From Bdellovibrio bacteriovorus (GTDB lineage: Bacteria > Bdellovibrionota > Bdellovibrionia > Bdellovibrionales > Bdellovibrionaceae), in assembly GCF_001592735.1 (NCBI RefSeq), contig NZ_LUKE01000002.1:186001-250000 (forward strand): a DNA stretch of 64,000 nt, written 5' to 3'. The notes under the pieces are model-generated. The model was not told the origin of the DNA and searched no databases. It was given only the letters and a program-made list of their open reading frames with translations. Position 1 is the first letter of the stretch. Each line of letters begins with the position of its first letter. The position numbers were made by a program, and so were the translations under genes. Shown one piece after another: positions 1-8,028 of this stretch.

Positions 1-11
1 AAGACACTTCC

Positions 12-1772
12 ATGCTAGGAATGCAGCTAAAAATTCTTAGCTTTATGAAATTTTTTGGCTGGGTGTATGCCAAAGATTACTCAACAAAGCTGCAAAATCT
101 TCTTTTAGGAGACATCAATCAAGATTATACGATCGAACATAAGGATCAAGTGTGTTCGTACGCGGAAAATCTGGGGATTAAAATAGACATGACGTCCGAT
201 ATGATCCCTGCAGCGCGCTGGCAAGATCCAGAATTCTTGGACGTTTTAGCCTGCACTTCTATGTATCGCCCGGATGTCTTTAGAAAAGCCATGACACAAT
301 ATTTAGAGTTGCCACAGAATTCCCCAGTGGGCGCATCCAGTCTGAACTTGATGCTCTCCTATAAGGTTCCGACAGCAGATCAGGCAGATATCTTCAAAAC
401 TCTGGTGGGAACTGGGACTTCCCCTATCTCTGAAAAAGCCAAAGGTTACCTATGCTCTTACAGAGTCGAGGGAAAAATGACTTTAGCTTTACCGGAAATC
501 CCACCGGCCCTTTTAAACGACAAAAACTATCTGGACTCAGCGCCTTGTTTTATCAAATTCAATCAACGCATTTTTGAGCAGCTTTTTACCGAGTACACTC
601 AAGCCATCAGAAACAAAAATAAAGATCGCCAGACGCTGATGTTTGACGTCCTGCGCGACTATTCATCGAAGTCTTCAGATATTTCTAATAATACGGCTCA
701 GCTCATGTTAAATGCAGCAGACAGTTCAGATGCCAAAATTTCTCAAGATATGGAATGGCTCATGATATACTACTTCGAAAATACTTCTTCAAAGTTTTCG
801 CCGTCTATTGTTCAGCAGATCGCAAAAAAGGCTTTGAAAAAGTTTGATCAGCTTCAGTATCAAGAGAGCTATGAAACAAACCTTGTACAAATCATGATGA
901 ATCAAAATAAAGAATATGGATGTTCTGTATTAAAAGAAAAGGCCCTTCAGGAAATCCCCAAAAACATCGCCGTTGCGGCACAAACTCTGAACTTCGCTGT
1001 CGATCATTGTCGCGAGAGTTTCAATGACGACACTTTGGCCACGTTTTTATCAACCTTAGCAAAGAAAAAGTCGACAGTACTGCGAGCCGGAAATCTTAAG
1101 AATTTAACAACCGCCATCAGTTTAAACTCCAACTATAACGGTCCGAATGAATATATCAGAATCCGTGACTGGAAGGAGCTATTGGCTCTGACAAGCCTTC
1201 TTGCGGAATCTTTTGAAAAAGGCGGCGAAGTTTTAGAACCAGAGGATATGCTTAAAGTCACCGACATGACCGTGGTTCGTCCACAAATTATCGAACAAGC
1301 TCTAAAAGGAAATGCGTCCGCTTTTGGTTTGATTAAGACTTTTTCCATCCAGGATGCCCGACTTAAAGAAGCGCTGGTCGCACAGATAAAGAAATCAACA
1401 TTAAAACATGCTGATGATTCTGGTAAACTCTCCGTCCTAATGACTTTAGATTCGTCCGCGGGCACAAAATTGCTTATGGAGCTATCGTTAAAGGATTCTA
1501 AATCAGCGCAAGAAATTTCTTGGATCAGTGTGGATCACAAAACATTTTGGCAACACCTTAAAGCCACCTTAGGCCGTGCGGATCTTAATGACAACGCGAA
1601 GGCGGAATATCTTAAAGCCGTCACCAAATTTTATATTGATGGCGCGGTGAAGGCCTCCATCCAAGAGGTCGATAAGCTGCTTAAAACTCAACAGCCGCGT
1701 GCGGTTCAACAGTTATTAAAAGCGTTAAAGGAACAATTAACGGAACGCGCGGCTGATGAAGAAATAATTTAG
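12..1772 (+). CDS. Large hypothetical protein, possibly 5'-truncated by the window edge
   Basis: A 586-residue reading frame with sustained coding character. I recognise no catalytic motif. The chain is rich in Lys, Leu, Ala, Glu and Asp and looks mostly helical in its second half, which would fit a scaffold of helical repeats, but no repeat unit is clear enough to name. The frame stays open upstream of the first ATG to the window edge (codons GAC ACT TCC), so the true start may lie outside and the N-terminus given here is provisional. A hydrophobic stretch near residues 4-20 could be a signal or only the core of a longer protein. It converges on an exported kinase-like gene across a shared terminator. 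Confidence 0.6.
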   Translation: MLGMQLKILSFMKFFGWVYAKDYSTKLQNLLLGDINQDYTIEHKDQVCSYAENLGIKIDMTSDMIPAARWQDPEFLDVLACTSMYRPDVFRKAMTQYLELPQNSPVGASSLNLMLSYKVPTADQADIFKTLVGTGTSPISEKAKGYLCSYRVEGKMTLALPEIPPALLNDKNYLDSAPCFIKFNQRIFEQLFTEYTQAIRNKNKDRQTLMFDVLRDYSSKSSDISNNTAQLMLNAADSSDAKISQDMEWLMIYYFENTSSKFSPSIVQQIAKKALKKFDQLQYQESYETNLVQIMMNQNKEYGCSVLKEKALQEIPKNIAVAAQTLNFAVDHCRESFNDDTLATFLSTLAKKKSTVLRAGNLKNLTTAISLNSNYNGPNEYIRIRDWKELLALTSLLAESFEKGGEVLEPEDMLKVTDMTVVRPQIIEQALKGNASAFGLIKTFSIQDARLKEALVAQIKKSTLKHADDSGKLSVLMTLDSSAGTKLLMELSLKDSKSAQEISWISVDHKTFWQHLKATLGRADLNDNAKAEYLKAVTKFYIDGAVKASIQEVDKLLKTQQPRAVQQLLKALKEQLTERAADEEII

Positions 1773-1804
1773 GATGCGACCGTACTGAGCAGGCATATAA
1801 ACAC

Positions 1805-1824
1805 GGAGCCCGCAAGTGGGCTCC
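1805..1824. terminator. Bidirectional hairpin between convergent genes
   Basis: Perfect 7-bp stem GGAGCCC / GGGCTCC with a six-base loop, between the converging stops at 1772 and 1855. No long T tract follows on either side, so the strength is uncertain. Confidence 0.55.
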
Positions 1825-1854
1825 GAAGATAGAAGAGAACTAAAAATTTCATAT

Positions 1855-3678
1855 CTATTTAAATCCTAAAGGTGCTTCCACAGGATATTCATAAGGCTTC
1901 AAATCATCAAAATTATGATTATTGAGTCCTTCATCCCACGGAAGATGCGGTCCTTTCGGAATACCACTATCACCCAGCTCGCTACGAGCTTTTCGGATCG
2001 CCGCCACCGCTTTATCTTTTCTTTCTAAGAACTCTTTACGTTCTTGAACGGTCAAATCTTTGGTGACCATTTTCCATTCGGCCAAAGAAGTCTTTTCTAA
2101 CTTTTCCGCAGCGTGTTTTGTAAGACCCAGACCACCGAAGTTGGCGACTTCATATTTTTGCTCATTTTTTAAATGGCGAAGTTGTTCTTCCAATTTCTTT
2201 AACTTAGAACCTTGAAACACTCCTTGAGATTTTGCAATCTCCGCATTTGTTTCAGCAATCTGCTTATCAAGTGAGGCCTTTCTTTCTAGGATCATGTTCA
2301 CGCGATCCGGGAAATTCGGGCCCTCGTATCTTCTTTCCTTGCTAAAGGATAGTCTATGGCCAAAGGCAATCGGTCGACCTTCATGGTAAAAGAAATTATC
2401 AACATCACGCCCGGGGTTCATAGTCAGATAATCTTGAAGAAGCAAAAAGTCTGGATTGTTAAAGTTACCCCAAGTCGGAGCACTTCGTGTGTTTTCAACA
2501 AAAAACTGAATAGATCCATCTTGATCTCCCAATTTCTTTTTTACCGTGAGCGGAACCTGGTTTAAGCCTAAGTGCTTATTGACGTTATAAGTTGCCACTT
2601 CACGAGACGCTCGGCCTTTTATATTGGGCTTCCAAATCCCTTGCATGCCATTATCTAAAGTCACTAGCTGCGCTCCACCGGGCGAAACTTCTTTGGCACT
2701 GCTAGGGATGATTTTTGCTTTGCTAAAATCGGCAATCAGTTTTTGCTCAATCTTATCAGCAGCCGCCACCTTCCCTCGCTCGCGCAGTCGCCACGCGGCG
2801 ACTTGAGGATTCGGAACTGAAGCGGTCACAATTTTTTTAGGCCCAATAGAAGTCACTGCCGCGACTTCAGAGACTTCGCCTGCTTTTCTTGCTTTCAATG
2901 CAAGACTGGCCCATTTACTACCTTTGATGACCACACCTGGTGCGGCAGCAATGATCGTGGGATCGACAATACTCGCCACAGCGTAACACGCCATATGCGC
3001 ATAACCAGCCGAATTATAACAGGCATATTTCACGCCCAACTCTTTCATTTTGGCTTCGGCCATGGCCTTTAAAGCTGATGCTGAAAAGTCAAAGCCTCGT
3101 CCATCGCTTTTTGGCATTTGATAGCCCGCTTTTTCAATTTCTTCGCGGTAAGACTTATCTTGAAGTGCTAAGGCGCGAACCTTGTCGCGTTTTCTTGCCA
3201 GATCCCCGGCATAAACGTCTTCCAGTTGCTTAGTATCGACACACGGATATTGAATGCTGCCGTCTTTGTTTTTACATGAAAAGAAAGCTTCTTTAGCCAG
3301 GTTGCGTTTACATTCCATATCCGCATCACAAGCCTCGATGGCTTTAGCACTGTAAGTAAGAAGATCTAAAATTTCGGTCCAATTTTCAATACCCGCTTCT
3401 TTACAAGCTTGCATCCACGTGACCTTTTCAGCTTCTGGTTTGCTGCAGTCCTTGGCATATTTAAGGTCGTCAGGATTTTCCTTAAACCAGGCCTGGCATT
3501 CCTGGGTCATCTTCTGCGCATCACAACCAAACTCTGCAATTTCTTGGATCGCCGATTTTTTGGATGAGGTTAGACAATTAAGACAGATACCGCCTTCAGA
3601 TTCTGTGGCATTCGCCGTAAAGCCCTGAAGAGCCAAAGTACCAAAAACAAAAATGATTTTAAGTAGAGATTGTTTCAT
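1855..3678 (-). CDS. Exported protein with a HipA/FAM20-like kinase-fold region
   Basis: 607 residues. An N-terminal signal peptide (residues 1-24, hydrophobic core then ATA) predicts export. A Cys-rich region follows (paired Cys to about residue 235), which fits an oxidising periplasm. Around residues 325-450 the pattern resembles bacterial FAM20C/HipA/PI4K-like kinases: GIWKPN (ATP-binding Lys), then SREVATYNVNKHLGLNQVP (the 'REvAay.l...LGl..VP' signature), then QDYLTMNPGRDVDNFF, which matches the 'N.DR..gN' catalytic loop, then IAFGHRLSF where active relatives have 'aiDhg..F'. The metal-binding Asp thus appears to be Gly, so it may be a pseudokinase. The C-terminal part is a charged coiled coil (about 470-570). 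The kinase resemblance is my reading of motifs, not a search result. Single gene with its own start near a GGGG ribosome site. Confidence 0.65.
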   Translation of the reverse strand: MKQSLLKIIFVFGTLALQGFTANATESEGGICLNCLTSSKKSAIQEIAEFGCDAQKMTQECQAWFKENPDDLKYAKDCSKPEAEKVTWMQACKEAGIENWTEILDLLTYSAKAIEACDADMECKRNLAKEAFFSCKNKDGSIQYPCVDTKQLEDVYAGDLARKRDKVRALALQDKSYREEIEKAGYQMPKSDGRGFDFSASALKAMAEAKMKELGVKYACYNSAGYAHMACYAVASIVDPTIIAAAPGVVIKGSKWASLALKARKAGEVSEVAAVTSIGPKKIVTASVPNPQVAAWRLRERGKVAAADKIEQKLIADFSKAKIIPSSAKEVSPGGAQLVTLDNGMQGIWKPNIKGRASREVATYNVNKHLGLNQVPLTVKKKLGDQDGSIQFFVENTRSAPTWGNFNNPDFLLLQDYLTMNPGRDVDNFFYHEGRPIAFGHRLSFSKERRYEGPNFPDRVNMILERKASLDKQIAETNAEIAKSQGVFQGSKLKKLEEQLRHLKNEQKYEVANFGGLGLTKHAAEKLEKTSLAEWKMVTKDLTVQERKEFLERKDKAVAAIRKARSELGDSGIPKGPHLPWDEGLNNHNFDDLKPYEYPVEAPLGFK

Positions 3679-3785
3679 GCCCCTGTATCGGCAAGAGACT
3701 TCCTCACCTTAATGACAGGTAACCGGACACCCGCTAAAAACGCTTCAATGTTTATAAACGGTAAACAATTAGCAAGCCCTAGGTA

Positions 3786-3810
3786 GGGCGCCACGCGATC
3801 GGTGACGCCC
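3786..3810 (-). terminator. Hairpin just downstream of the small exported gene
   Basis: GGGCGCCAC / GTGACGCCC forms a nine-position stem with one G-U pair, starting nine bases after the stop of the minus-strand gene. No strong T tract follows. Confidence 0.4.
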
Positions 3811-3819
3811 TCTAAATGA

Positions 3820-4278
3820 CTATTTTGCCAGGCAAGAAATCTTAACGGACTGGGATCTGTAAGATTTTGCTTCTAGCTCGCATTGAAGAAGAACTGAAGA
3901 AAAACGAGCCGTATTTGAACGATATTCGTTATTTTCGTCAAAGTTCGTTGATTGCCCTTCGAGATAAGGAATGACCACTAAAAAAGCACGACTTTCGAAG
4001 CTATCCACGGGATGGCCATTGATGACCTGGTCTGTCTGCACAACCTGGATGGCGTCTAAAGACGTGACTTGCATATTTTCTAGCGCTTTTTGGATCGTAC
4101 TTCCCTTGATGTGGCTTTGCTTAACGACGTAGGTCTTCACTGACTCTGCTCTTAATCTTTCGATCGCATCTATACTGTTTTCAGAGGAACCAATCTGCCC
4201 CGGACCAGCAAAAACAACGCTTGCCGTTAACATCGCGACAGCCATCACAAGACATTTTGTTTGATTTAGGATTTTCAT
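3820..4278 (-). CDS. Small exported protein, 'AGxGxIGS' N-terminus
   Basis: 152 residues. The signal peptide is clear: Lys-rich start, hydrophobic MAVAMLTASVVF, cleavage likely after FAG or FA. The mature chain begins GPGQIGSSENS and has two Cys near the C-terminus (LLQCELEAK and KISCLAK) that could form a disulfide. No enzymatic motif is visible. It is divergent from the TIGR02147-type regulator at 4528 with a 249-bp shared upstream region. The mature N-terminus resembles that of the exported protein at 11888, which also sits beside a TIGR02147 regulator. Function unknown. Confidence 0.7.
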   Translation of the reverse strand: MKILNQTKCLVMAVAMLTASVVFAGPGQIGSSENSIDAIERLRAESVKTYVVKQSHIKGSTIQKALENMQVTSLDAIQVVQTDQVINGHPVDSFESRAFLVVIPYLEGQSTNFDENNEYRSNTARFSSVLLQCELEAKSYRSQSVKISCLAK

Positions 4279-4445
4279 AAAATCTCCATTCTTATCAGAT
4301 TAATGAAGTCTGTCTCACCTTGGTGGAAACTTCCTTTACTATGGAAGCGATCATTGCAACCCTTAGTCCGTCTAAAAACTGATTAGGAAACCTCTGGCCA
4401 GAGATATTCTGTTTAAGTTATCGTCATAATCTCTCTTTTTGGGGC

Positions 4446-4471
4446 CTCGTGCAGCGGGAGCTGCACACGAG
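4446..4471. promoter_or_regulatory. Inverted repeat upstream of a TIGR02147 regulator
   Basis: CTCGTG-CAGC / GCTG-CA-CACGAG, a ten-bp stem broken by a two-base bulge, in the divergent region and about 56 bases before the ATG at 4528. It could be an operator or a leader hairpin; position and symmetry are the only evidence. Confidence 0.35.
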
Positions 4472-4527
4472 AACTCTTTGACCTCTTTATTTTCTAGTGT
4501 TGGAATTCTTTTGAAAAGGACTATGAC

Positions 4528-5361
4528 ATGAAAGAATCCACCCTAAAAGTGCCTGTGGTCTTTGACTATCTTGATGTGCTTGCCTATTTAAAGGCTTATT
4601 ACAGCTTCCGCAAAAAAAACCAAAAGCAGTTTTCTTATCAAACGTGGAGCACGGAGCTTAATTTTAAGAGTCGATCTTTTTTGCGAATGATCGTAACTGG
4701 CAAAAAGAAAGTCACTCCAAAGCTGGCAGAAAGTATCGCGCAAAATAATTTCCAAACCAAAGCCGAGAAGGACTATTTTCATTACTTAGTAAAGCACTCT
4801 CAAAGCGCTTCTGCCCGTGAACGGGATCTGTATGCCCAGAAAATGATTGAACTCATCCGCAAACAAACACGTTCGGAAGTGATCAAAGATTCCGATGACT
4901 TTATCTCGCATCCTATTTTACCGCGAATGTTGTCTTTATTTAGCTATAAAGACTTTGAACCTACCGCCACCAATTTCGCCAGAGTTTTGAATATAAATAT
5001 AGCCGACACGCTGGTAGCCCTGGAACTCTTGCAACGCATGGGCCTTGCCAAAAATGAGGGGGATCGCTGGCTCTCTCACGTGGTGACCTTCAAAGTTCCC
5101 GACAACTTCGGCAGCTTTAATCTCACAAAATTTCATGAAAAAAGCCTGGCCGAAGCAATGAAGGCTTTCGAACTTCCGACGGAAGTTCGCCGTTATAAGA
5201 GTCTTCTTTTACCGATGGATACCGAGGGACTTAAAAAATATTTTGAGCTTTTAGATAATTTTTCTGCTGAACAAATGTCCCGTTTTAACTCCGCGACCTG
5301 CCAGGGTAAAAGAGTTTTCCAAGCGAACTTTAATATTTATCCGGTGACGGAGACTCTATAA
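4528..5361 (+). CDS. TIGR02147/DUF4423-family regulator
   Basis: 277 residues of the TIGR02147 family, a putative DNA-binding family abundant in Bdellovibrio and Fibrobacter. The N-terminal 75 residues form the HTH-like part (FDYLDVLAYLKAYYSFRK, then SFLRMIVTGKKKVTPK). The middle carries a second winged-helix-like segment (LPRMLSLFSYKDFEPTA). The C-terminal DUF4423 domain ends in the usual RVFQANFNIYPVTE. It is closely similar along its length to the regulator at 10791, so the two look like paralogues. The start is preceded by AAAAGGA. The likely role is control of the divergent exported protein gene at 3820 or of itself; that is inference. Confidence 0.85.
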   Translation: MKESTLKVPVVFDYLDVLAYLKAYYSFRKKNQKQFSYQTWSTELNFKSRSFLRMIVTGKKKVTPKLAESIAQNNFQTKAEKDYFHYLVKHSQSASARERDLYAQKMIELIRKQTRSEVIKDSDDFISHPILPRMLSLFSYKDFEPTATNFARVLNINIADTLVALELLQRMGLAKNEGDRWLSHVVTFKVPDNFGSFNLTKFHEKSLAEAMKAFELPTEVRRYKSLLLPMDTEGLKKYFELLDNFSAEQMSRFNSATCQGKRVFQANFNIYPVTETL

Positions 5362-5390
5362 ACATAATCAGATGTAGTCCCCGCCCTGGA

Positions 5391-5412
5391 GCAAGGCCCT
5401 CATGGGCCTTGC
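5391..5412. terminator. Bidirectional terminator between convergent genes
   Basis: Perfect 9-bp stem GCAAGGCCC / GGGCCTTGC with a four-base loop TCAT, followed by TTTATT on the plus strand. It lies between the stops at 5361 and 5417. Confidence 0.75.
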
Positions 5413-5416
5413 TTTA

Positions 5417-5752
5417 TTAGTCACCAATCTGAACGTCATCGACCAGTTCGGCAAATTTAGAACCGTTCGGCAGATTTTTAATGCATACGTATACTTGATA
5501 AAGTGCGGAGCCGTGATAGCTTGGCTTGTTGGCATAAGCTGTCACAAGAACCGGGCAAGACGCCGAGGTCTCATTTAAATATTTATAGCCCCAGATATCA
5601 TCAGGGGTCATATCGAAGCGATCATCACCCTGCCCTTGCGAGTAGATTTTGATAACTTCTTCTTGAACTAAAATCTGATCTTGGGATGAAACTTGAGCTT
5701 GGGCGATATTCACTAAAAATATCAATCCTAAAAAAGCGGAGACGAATTTCAT
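5417..5752 (-). CDS. Small exported protein of unknown function
   Basis: 111 residues with a typical signal peptide (MKFVSAFLGLIFLVNIAQAQ, cleavage after AQA). The mature part is about 90 residues, acidic, with two Cys (SCPVLV and VYVCIKN) about 28 residues apart that may form a disulfide. The start is preceded by AAAGGA at good distance. No family recognised. It ends against a bidirectional terminator and converges on the TIGR02147 regulator at 4528. Confidence 0.65.
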   Translation of the reverse strand: MKFVSAFLGLIFLVNIAQAQVSSQDQILVQEEVIKIYSQGQGDDRFDMTPDDIWGYKYLNETSASCPVLVTAYANKPSYHGSALYQVYVCIKNLPNGSKFAELVDDVQIGD

Positions 5753-5867
5753 ATTTTTTCCTTTGCGTTAATGGAATGGCGTCAATCTAAACAACTCCAT
5801 TTCAAAAATCGAGTCAGGATTCGGTCTAAGGAATAAAACAATCGTAACAGGGAAATAAATTCAGCTT

Positions 5868-5888
5868 AACGTCTGAAACTTAGACGTT
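5868..5888 (-). terminator. Hairpin downstream of the KH-protein gene
   Basis: Perfect 7-bp inverted repeat AACGTCT / AGACGTT with a seven-base loop, about 22 bases past the stop of the minus-strand gene at 5911. There is no strong T tract, so it could be a weak terminator or a protein site. Confidence 0.35.
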
Positions 5889-5910
5889 TAATTCTTATAA
5901 ACAGTTTTCA

Positions 5911-6240
5911 TTAAAAAAATCTGTCTTCATCCTTAATCGAGATGATCGCGCGAAACCCCCGTACAGAGGCCATCGCCCCCACCAGAGTGCGAAGCGCGCC
6001 AATATTTTTTCCTTTAGATCCGAGCAATCGGCCAAAATGTTGTTGTTGCGCAATATCCACAAGGTACAGCGTGGTTTTTTCGCCCAACTTGATTTCGACA
6101 GAATATCCTTCGGAAGCACCAATGACCAATCCAATACTTCGCTCTAACGCCTCTCGAATTTCTTCGCGCACTTTCGACAGATCTTCGGAGACACTGGGCG
6201 ATTTAACAATTCGAACGACTTTGACGGCGGACTCACTCAT
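5911..6240 (-). CDS. KH-domain RNA-binding protein (KhpA/YlqC-like)
   Basis: 109 residues. The C-terminal half is a KH domain with the GxxG loop in context: GRLLGSKGKNIGALRTLV, followed by a last strand (GFRAIISIKDEDRFF). This is the hallmark of the KhpA/YlqC family, small RNA-binding proteins implicated elsewhere in cell-division and small-RNA control. The N-terminal 45 residues (VREEIREALERSIGLVIGA, then SVEIKLGEKTTLYLVDI) are longer than in the classical 75-80 residue KhpA. A good ribosome site (GAGAGGT) precedes the ATG. It is a monocistronic gene here, not beside ffh/rpsP as KhpA often is. Confidence 0.75.
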   Translation of the reverse strand: MSESAVKVVRIVKSPSVSEDLSKVREEIREALERSIGLVIGASEGYSVEIKLGEKTTLYLVDIAQQQHFGRLLGSKGKNIGALRTLVGAMASVRGFRAIISIKDEDRFF

Positions 6241-6431
6241 TACGACCTCTCACTTATTTTTAAGCTTGCTGAATAGTTGGCGTAAAATACACAAAAGAAA
6301 ATGGCCCTGATCTTCATAGTGATTATTTTTTATAAACGTAAAGCTCGGTCGGCTGCCGACCAAAGAAATCACGAAAATCTTTATTCGTCGTCATTGAATT
6401 CCGAAGAATATTATCGAACGGAGCGCTGTTT

Positions 6432-7175
6432 ATGAAAAATCACGTTTTGGGACTCTTAGCTTCAGTCCTTATTTACTGCGGCTTGGGATTTTTATCGGGC
6501 TGTAACTCGGGTTACTCTTCGTTTTTAAAGGGATCCATCGCTGAACTAACACCAACACCACCTCCGTCGGAAGAAGAAGAACTCCCCTCTGTCACTTACG
6601 CCAAACTTCCTCGTTTCGGGGTTGTCACCAGAGATTTTCGCGGAAACAATACATCCACTCCCATCACCCCTGAACAAAATCTGCAAATGCTCCACGATAT
6701 TGGAGCCCAAATGGTTCGTCTCGACGTCGCATGGGCCGTTGTTGAAAAAAGCGTGGGCGTTTATGATTTCTCAAACTTAGACCGCTCCTTTTTACCTATG
6801 CGAGCTAAAGGCCTTAAGCTGATGCTAATCTTAGACTATGGCCATCCTACTCACACAGGTGCGTGGAACGCTCCTCCAAAAACAGCCGCGCAATTAGCAA
6901 AATGGTCGGCCTATGTGACCGCTGTGGCAGAGCACTATCATGGTGACGACATCATGTACGAAGTTTGGAATGAACCCAATTTATCAGGATATTGGGGAGG
7001 TTCCCCCAGCGCTGCGGAATACGTCGCCGTCTTAGATGCCGCCACGGCCGCAATTCGCGCCGTGCGCCCGGAGGCTTACATCATCACCGGGGGCCTTTCG
7101 CCCGCAGGTGAAGAAAATGCCCCCAACAGACCAGAAACTCTTCTGACCGTTAAAAACAGAATTAAAATTTTATAA
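6432..7175 (+). pseudogene. Truncated glycoside hydrolase lipoprotein (clan-A TIM barrel, first half)
   Basis: 247 residues. A lipoprotein signal is plain (hydrophobic core, lipobox LSGC at Cys 24). The chain then follows a GH5/GH39-like barrel: GVVTRDF, MVRLDVAWAVVE, LKLMLILDYG, and the acid/base motif YEVWNEPN with its catalytic Glu. The frame stops soon after EAYIITGGLSP, about half-way through the barrel, with an unrelated AT-rich tail. The second half, which would supply the catalytic nucleophile, is absent in all frames downstream that I could read. It is therefore probably inactive and the remnant of a deletion. A short intact carbohydrate-binding protein is the alternative. Confidence 0.6.
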
Positions 7176-7217
7176 ATACAAATACTCGGAAGTATTCTTA
7201 GAGAGCTTGACGACTTG

Positions 7218-7424
7218 ATGGCTCCTTATAACAAAATGAACTGTGGTGAGCTTGTAGCACAATACGACCGCGCCCAATTTCAACGAAAAGAGACTTGCAA
7301 GCAGATCATCGAAGCTCAAAAAGTGCAAATCCGTAACATTTCTGCCGGAAAATACTCAAGCATCTCAGAGGCCAATCGCAAGCTAGATGCTTTGTACAAC
7401 CGTTATGATCGCGAATGTAAGTAA
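7218..7424 (+). CDS. Small hypothetical protein with three cysteines
   Basis: 68 residues from the ATG at 7218 (a TTG directly upstream is also possible). Charged and helical, with Cys in NCGELV, ETCKQII and the C-terminal RECK. No signal peptide and only a weak ribosome site, so it could be the tail of a gene whose 5' part was lost in the same event that truncated the neighbouring glycosidase. No family recognised. Confidence 0.4.
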   Translation: MAPYNKMNCGELVAQYDRAQFQRKETCKQIIEAQKVQIRNISAGKYSSISEANRKLDALYNRYDRECK

Positions 7425-7549
7425 ATAAAAAAGCTAAGGGGGCGGCGCCACCGCTCCCACCTTAAAGGCCGGGACTAGTTTTCGTGGTTTAACTGGTCTT
7501 TGCGTCCAATGTATTGGCATAATAGACCTATCCACCCAAAGTAGGTCAA

Positions 7550-7810
7550 ATGAATGTAGATTGGGACTCTTGGCTTAAGCTCCTGTCCGTCAAAGGACAT
7601 ATTTACGTTGAAATTTTCGCTCATGATCATCGTTATTACTTTTTTAAATTAGAACGAAACGCCGCCATCACGAACGGCGCCGATCTATTAAAGATGATCG
7701 CGGATTATTATCCCCAAGCCAAGCCATCAAGCAGTCCCACCCGTGGCATCAACCCCACGCTGGTACTAAAAGAATCAGATCTTTTTATTTTCCGCCGCTC
7801 TGCGAGTTAA
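7550..7810 (+). CDS. Small hypothetical protein
   Basis: 86 residues, no signal peptide or membrane segment, aromatic-rich first half (VEIFAHDHRYYFFKLE) and a basic end (FIFRRSAS). Its ribosome site is poor (AAGTAGGTCAA). It is followed at nine bases by a strong terminator, which supports a real transcribed unit. No family recognised. Confidence 0.5.
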   Translation: MNVDWDSWLKLLSVKGHIYVEIFAHDHRYYFFKLERNAAITNGADLLKMIADYYPQAKPSSSPTRGINPTLVLKESDLFIFRRSAS

Positions 7811-7818
7811 AGTAAAAA

Positions 7819-7847
7819 AAAGCCATGCAGTCTCCGCGCATGGCTTT
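7819..7847. terminator. Strong bidirectional terminator
   Basis: Perfect 10-bp stem AAAGCCATGC / GCATGGCTTT with a nine-base loop. On the minus strand it runs into a T-rich tract (the plus strand shows AGTAAAAAAAA to its left), and on the plus strand into TTCTT. It serves the converging genes that end at 7810 and 7879. Confidence 0.85.
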
Positions 7848-7878
7848 CTTCTAAGTTAATTTTTTAAATCTATTCGGA

Positions 7879-7998
7879 CTATGTTCCGCCGCGAATCAAG
7901 AATAGGATGATCAAGATCGGAACTGGAATGCCCAGTGCCCATAAAAGAATCCATCCGATAGCGCCTTTAGTATTATTCACAACATCTAGAGCTTTCAT
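7879..7998 (-). CDS. 39-residue single-span membrane protein
   Basis: A short gene of 40 codons with a near-perfect ribosome site (GGAGGAG six bases before ATG). The product is 39 residues: a polar N-terminus (MKALDVVNNTKGA) and one hydrophobic segment, about residues 14-35, containing WILLWALGIP and ILIILFL, then RGGT. It lies 30 bp downstream of, and on the same strand as, the membrane protein gene at 8029, so the two are probably cotranscribed and the small protein may be a partner in the membrane. I believe similar small proteins occur in other proteobacteria but cannot check this. Confidence 0.75.
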   Translation of the reverse strand: MKALDVVNNTKGAIGWILLWALGIPVPILIILFLIRGGT

Positions 7999-8028
7999 GG
8001 CTCCTCCTTCATTATTAAAATCTTTAAT

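Noticed and set aside
7425-7549. GC-rich hairpin GGGGGCGG / CCGCTCCC as a terminator
   Set aside because: One mismatch and no T tract; too weak to list.
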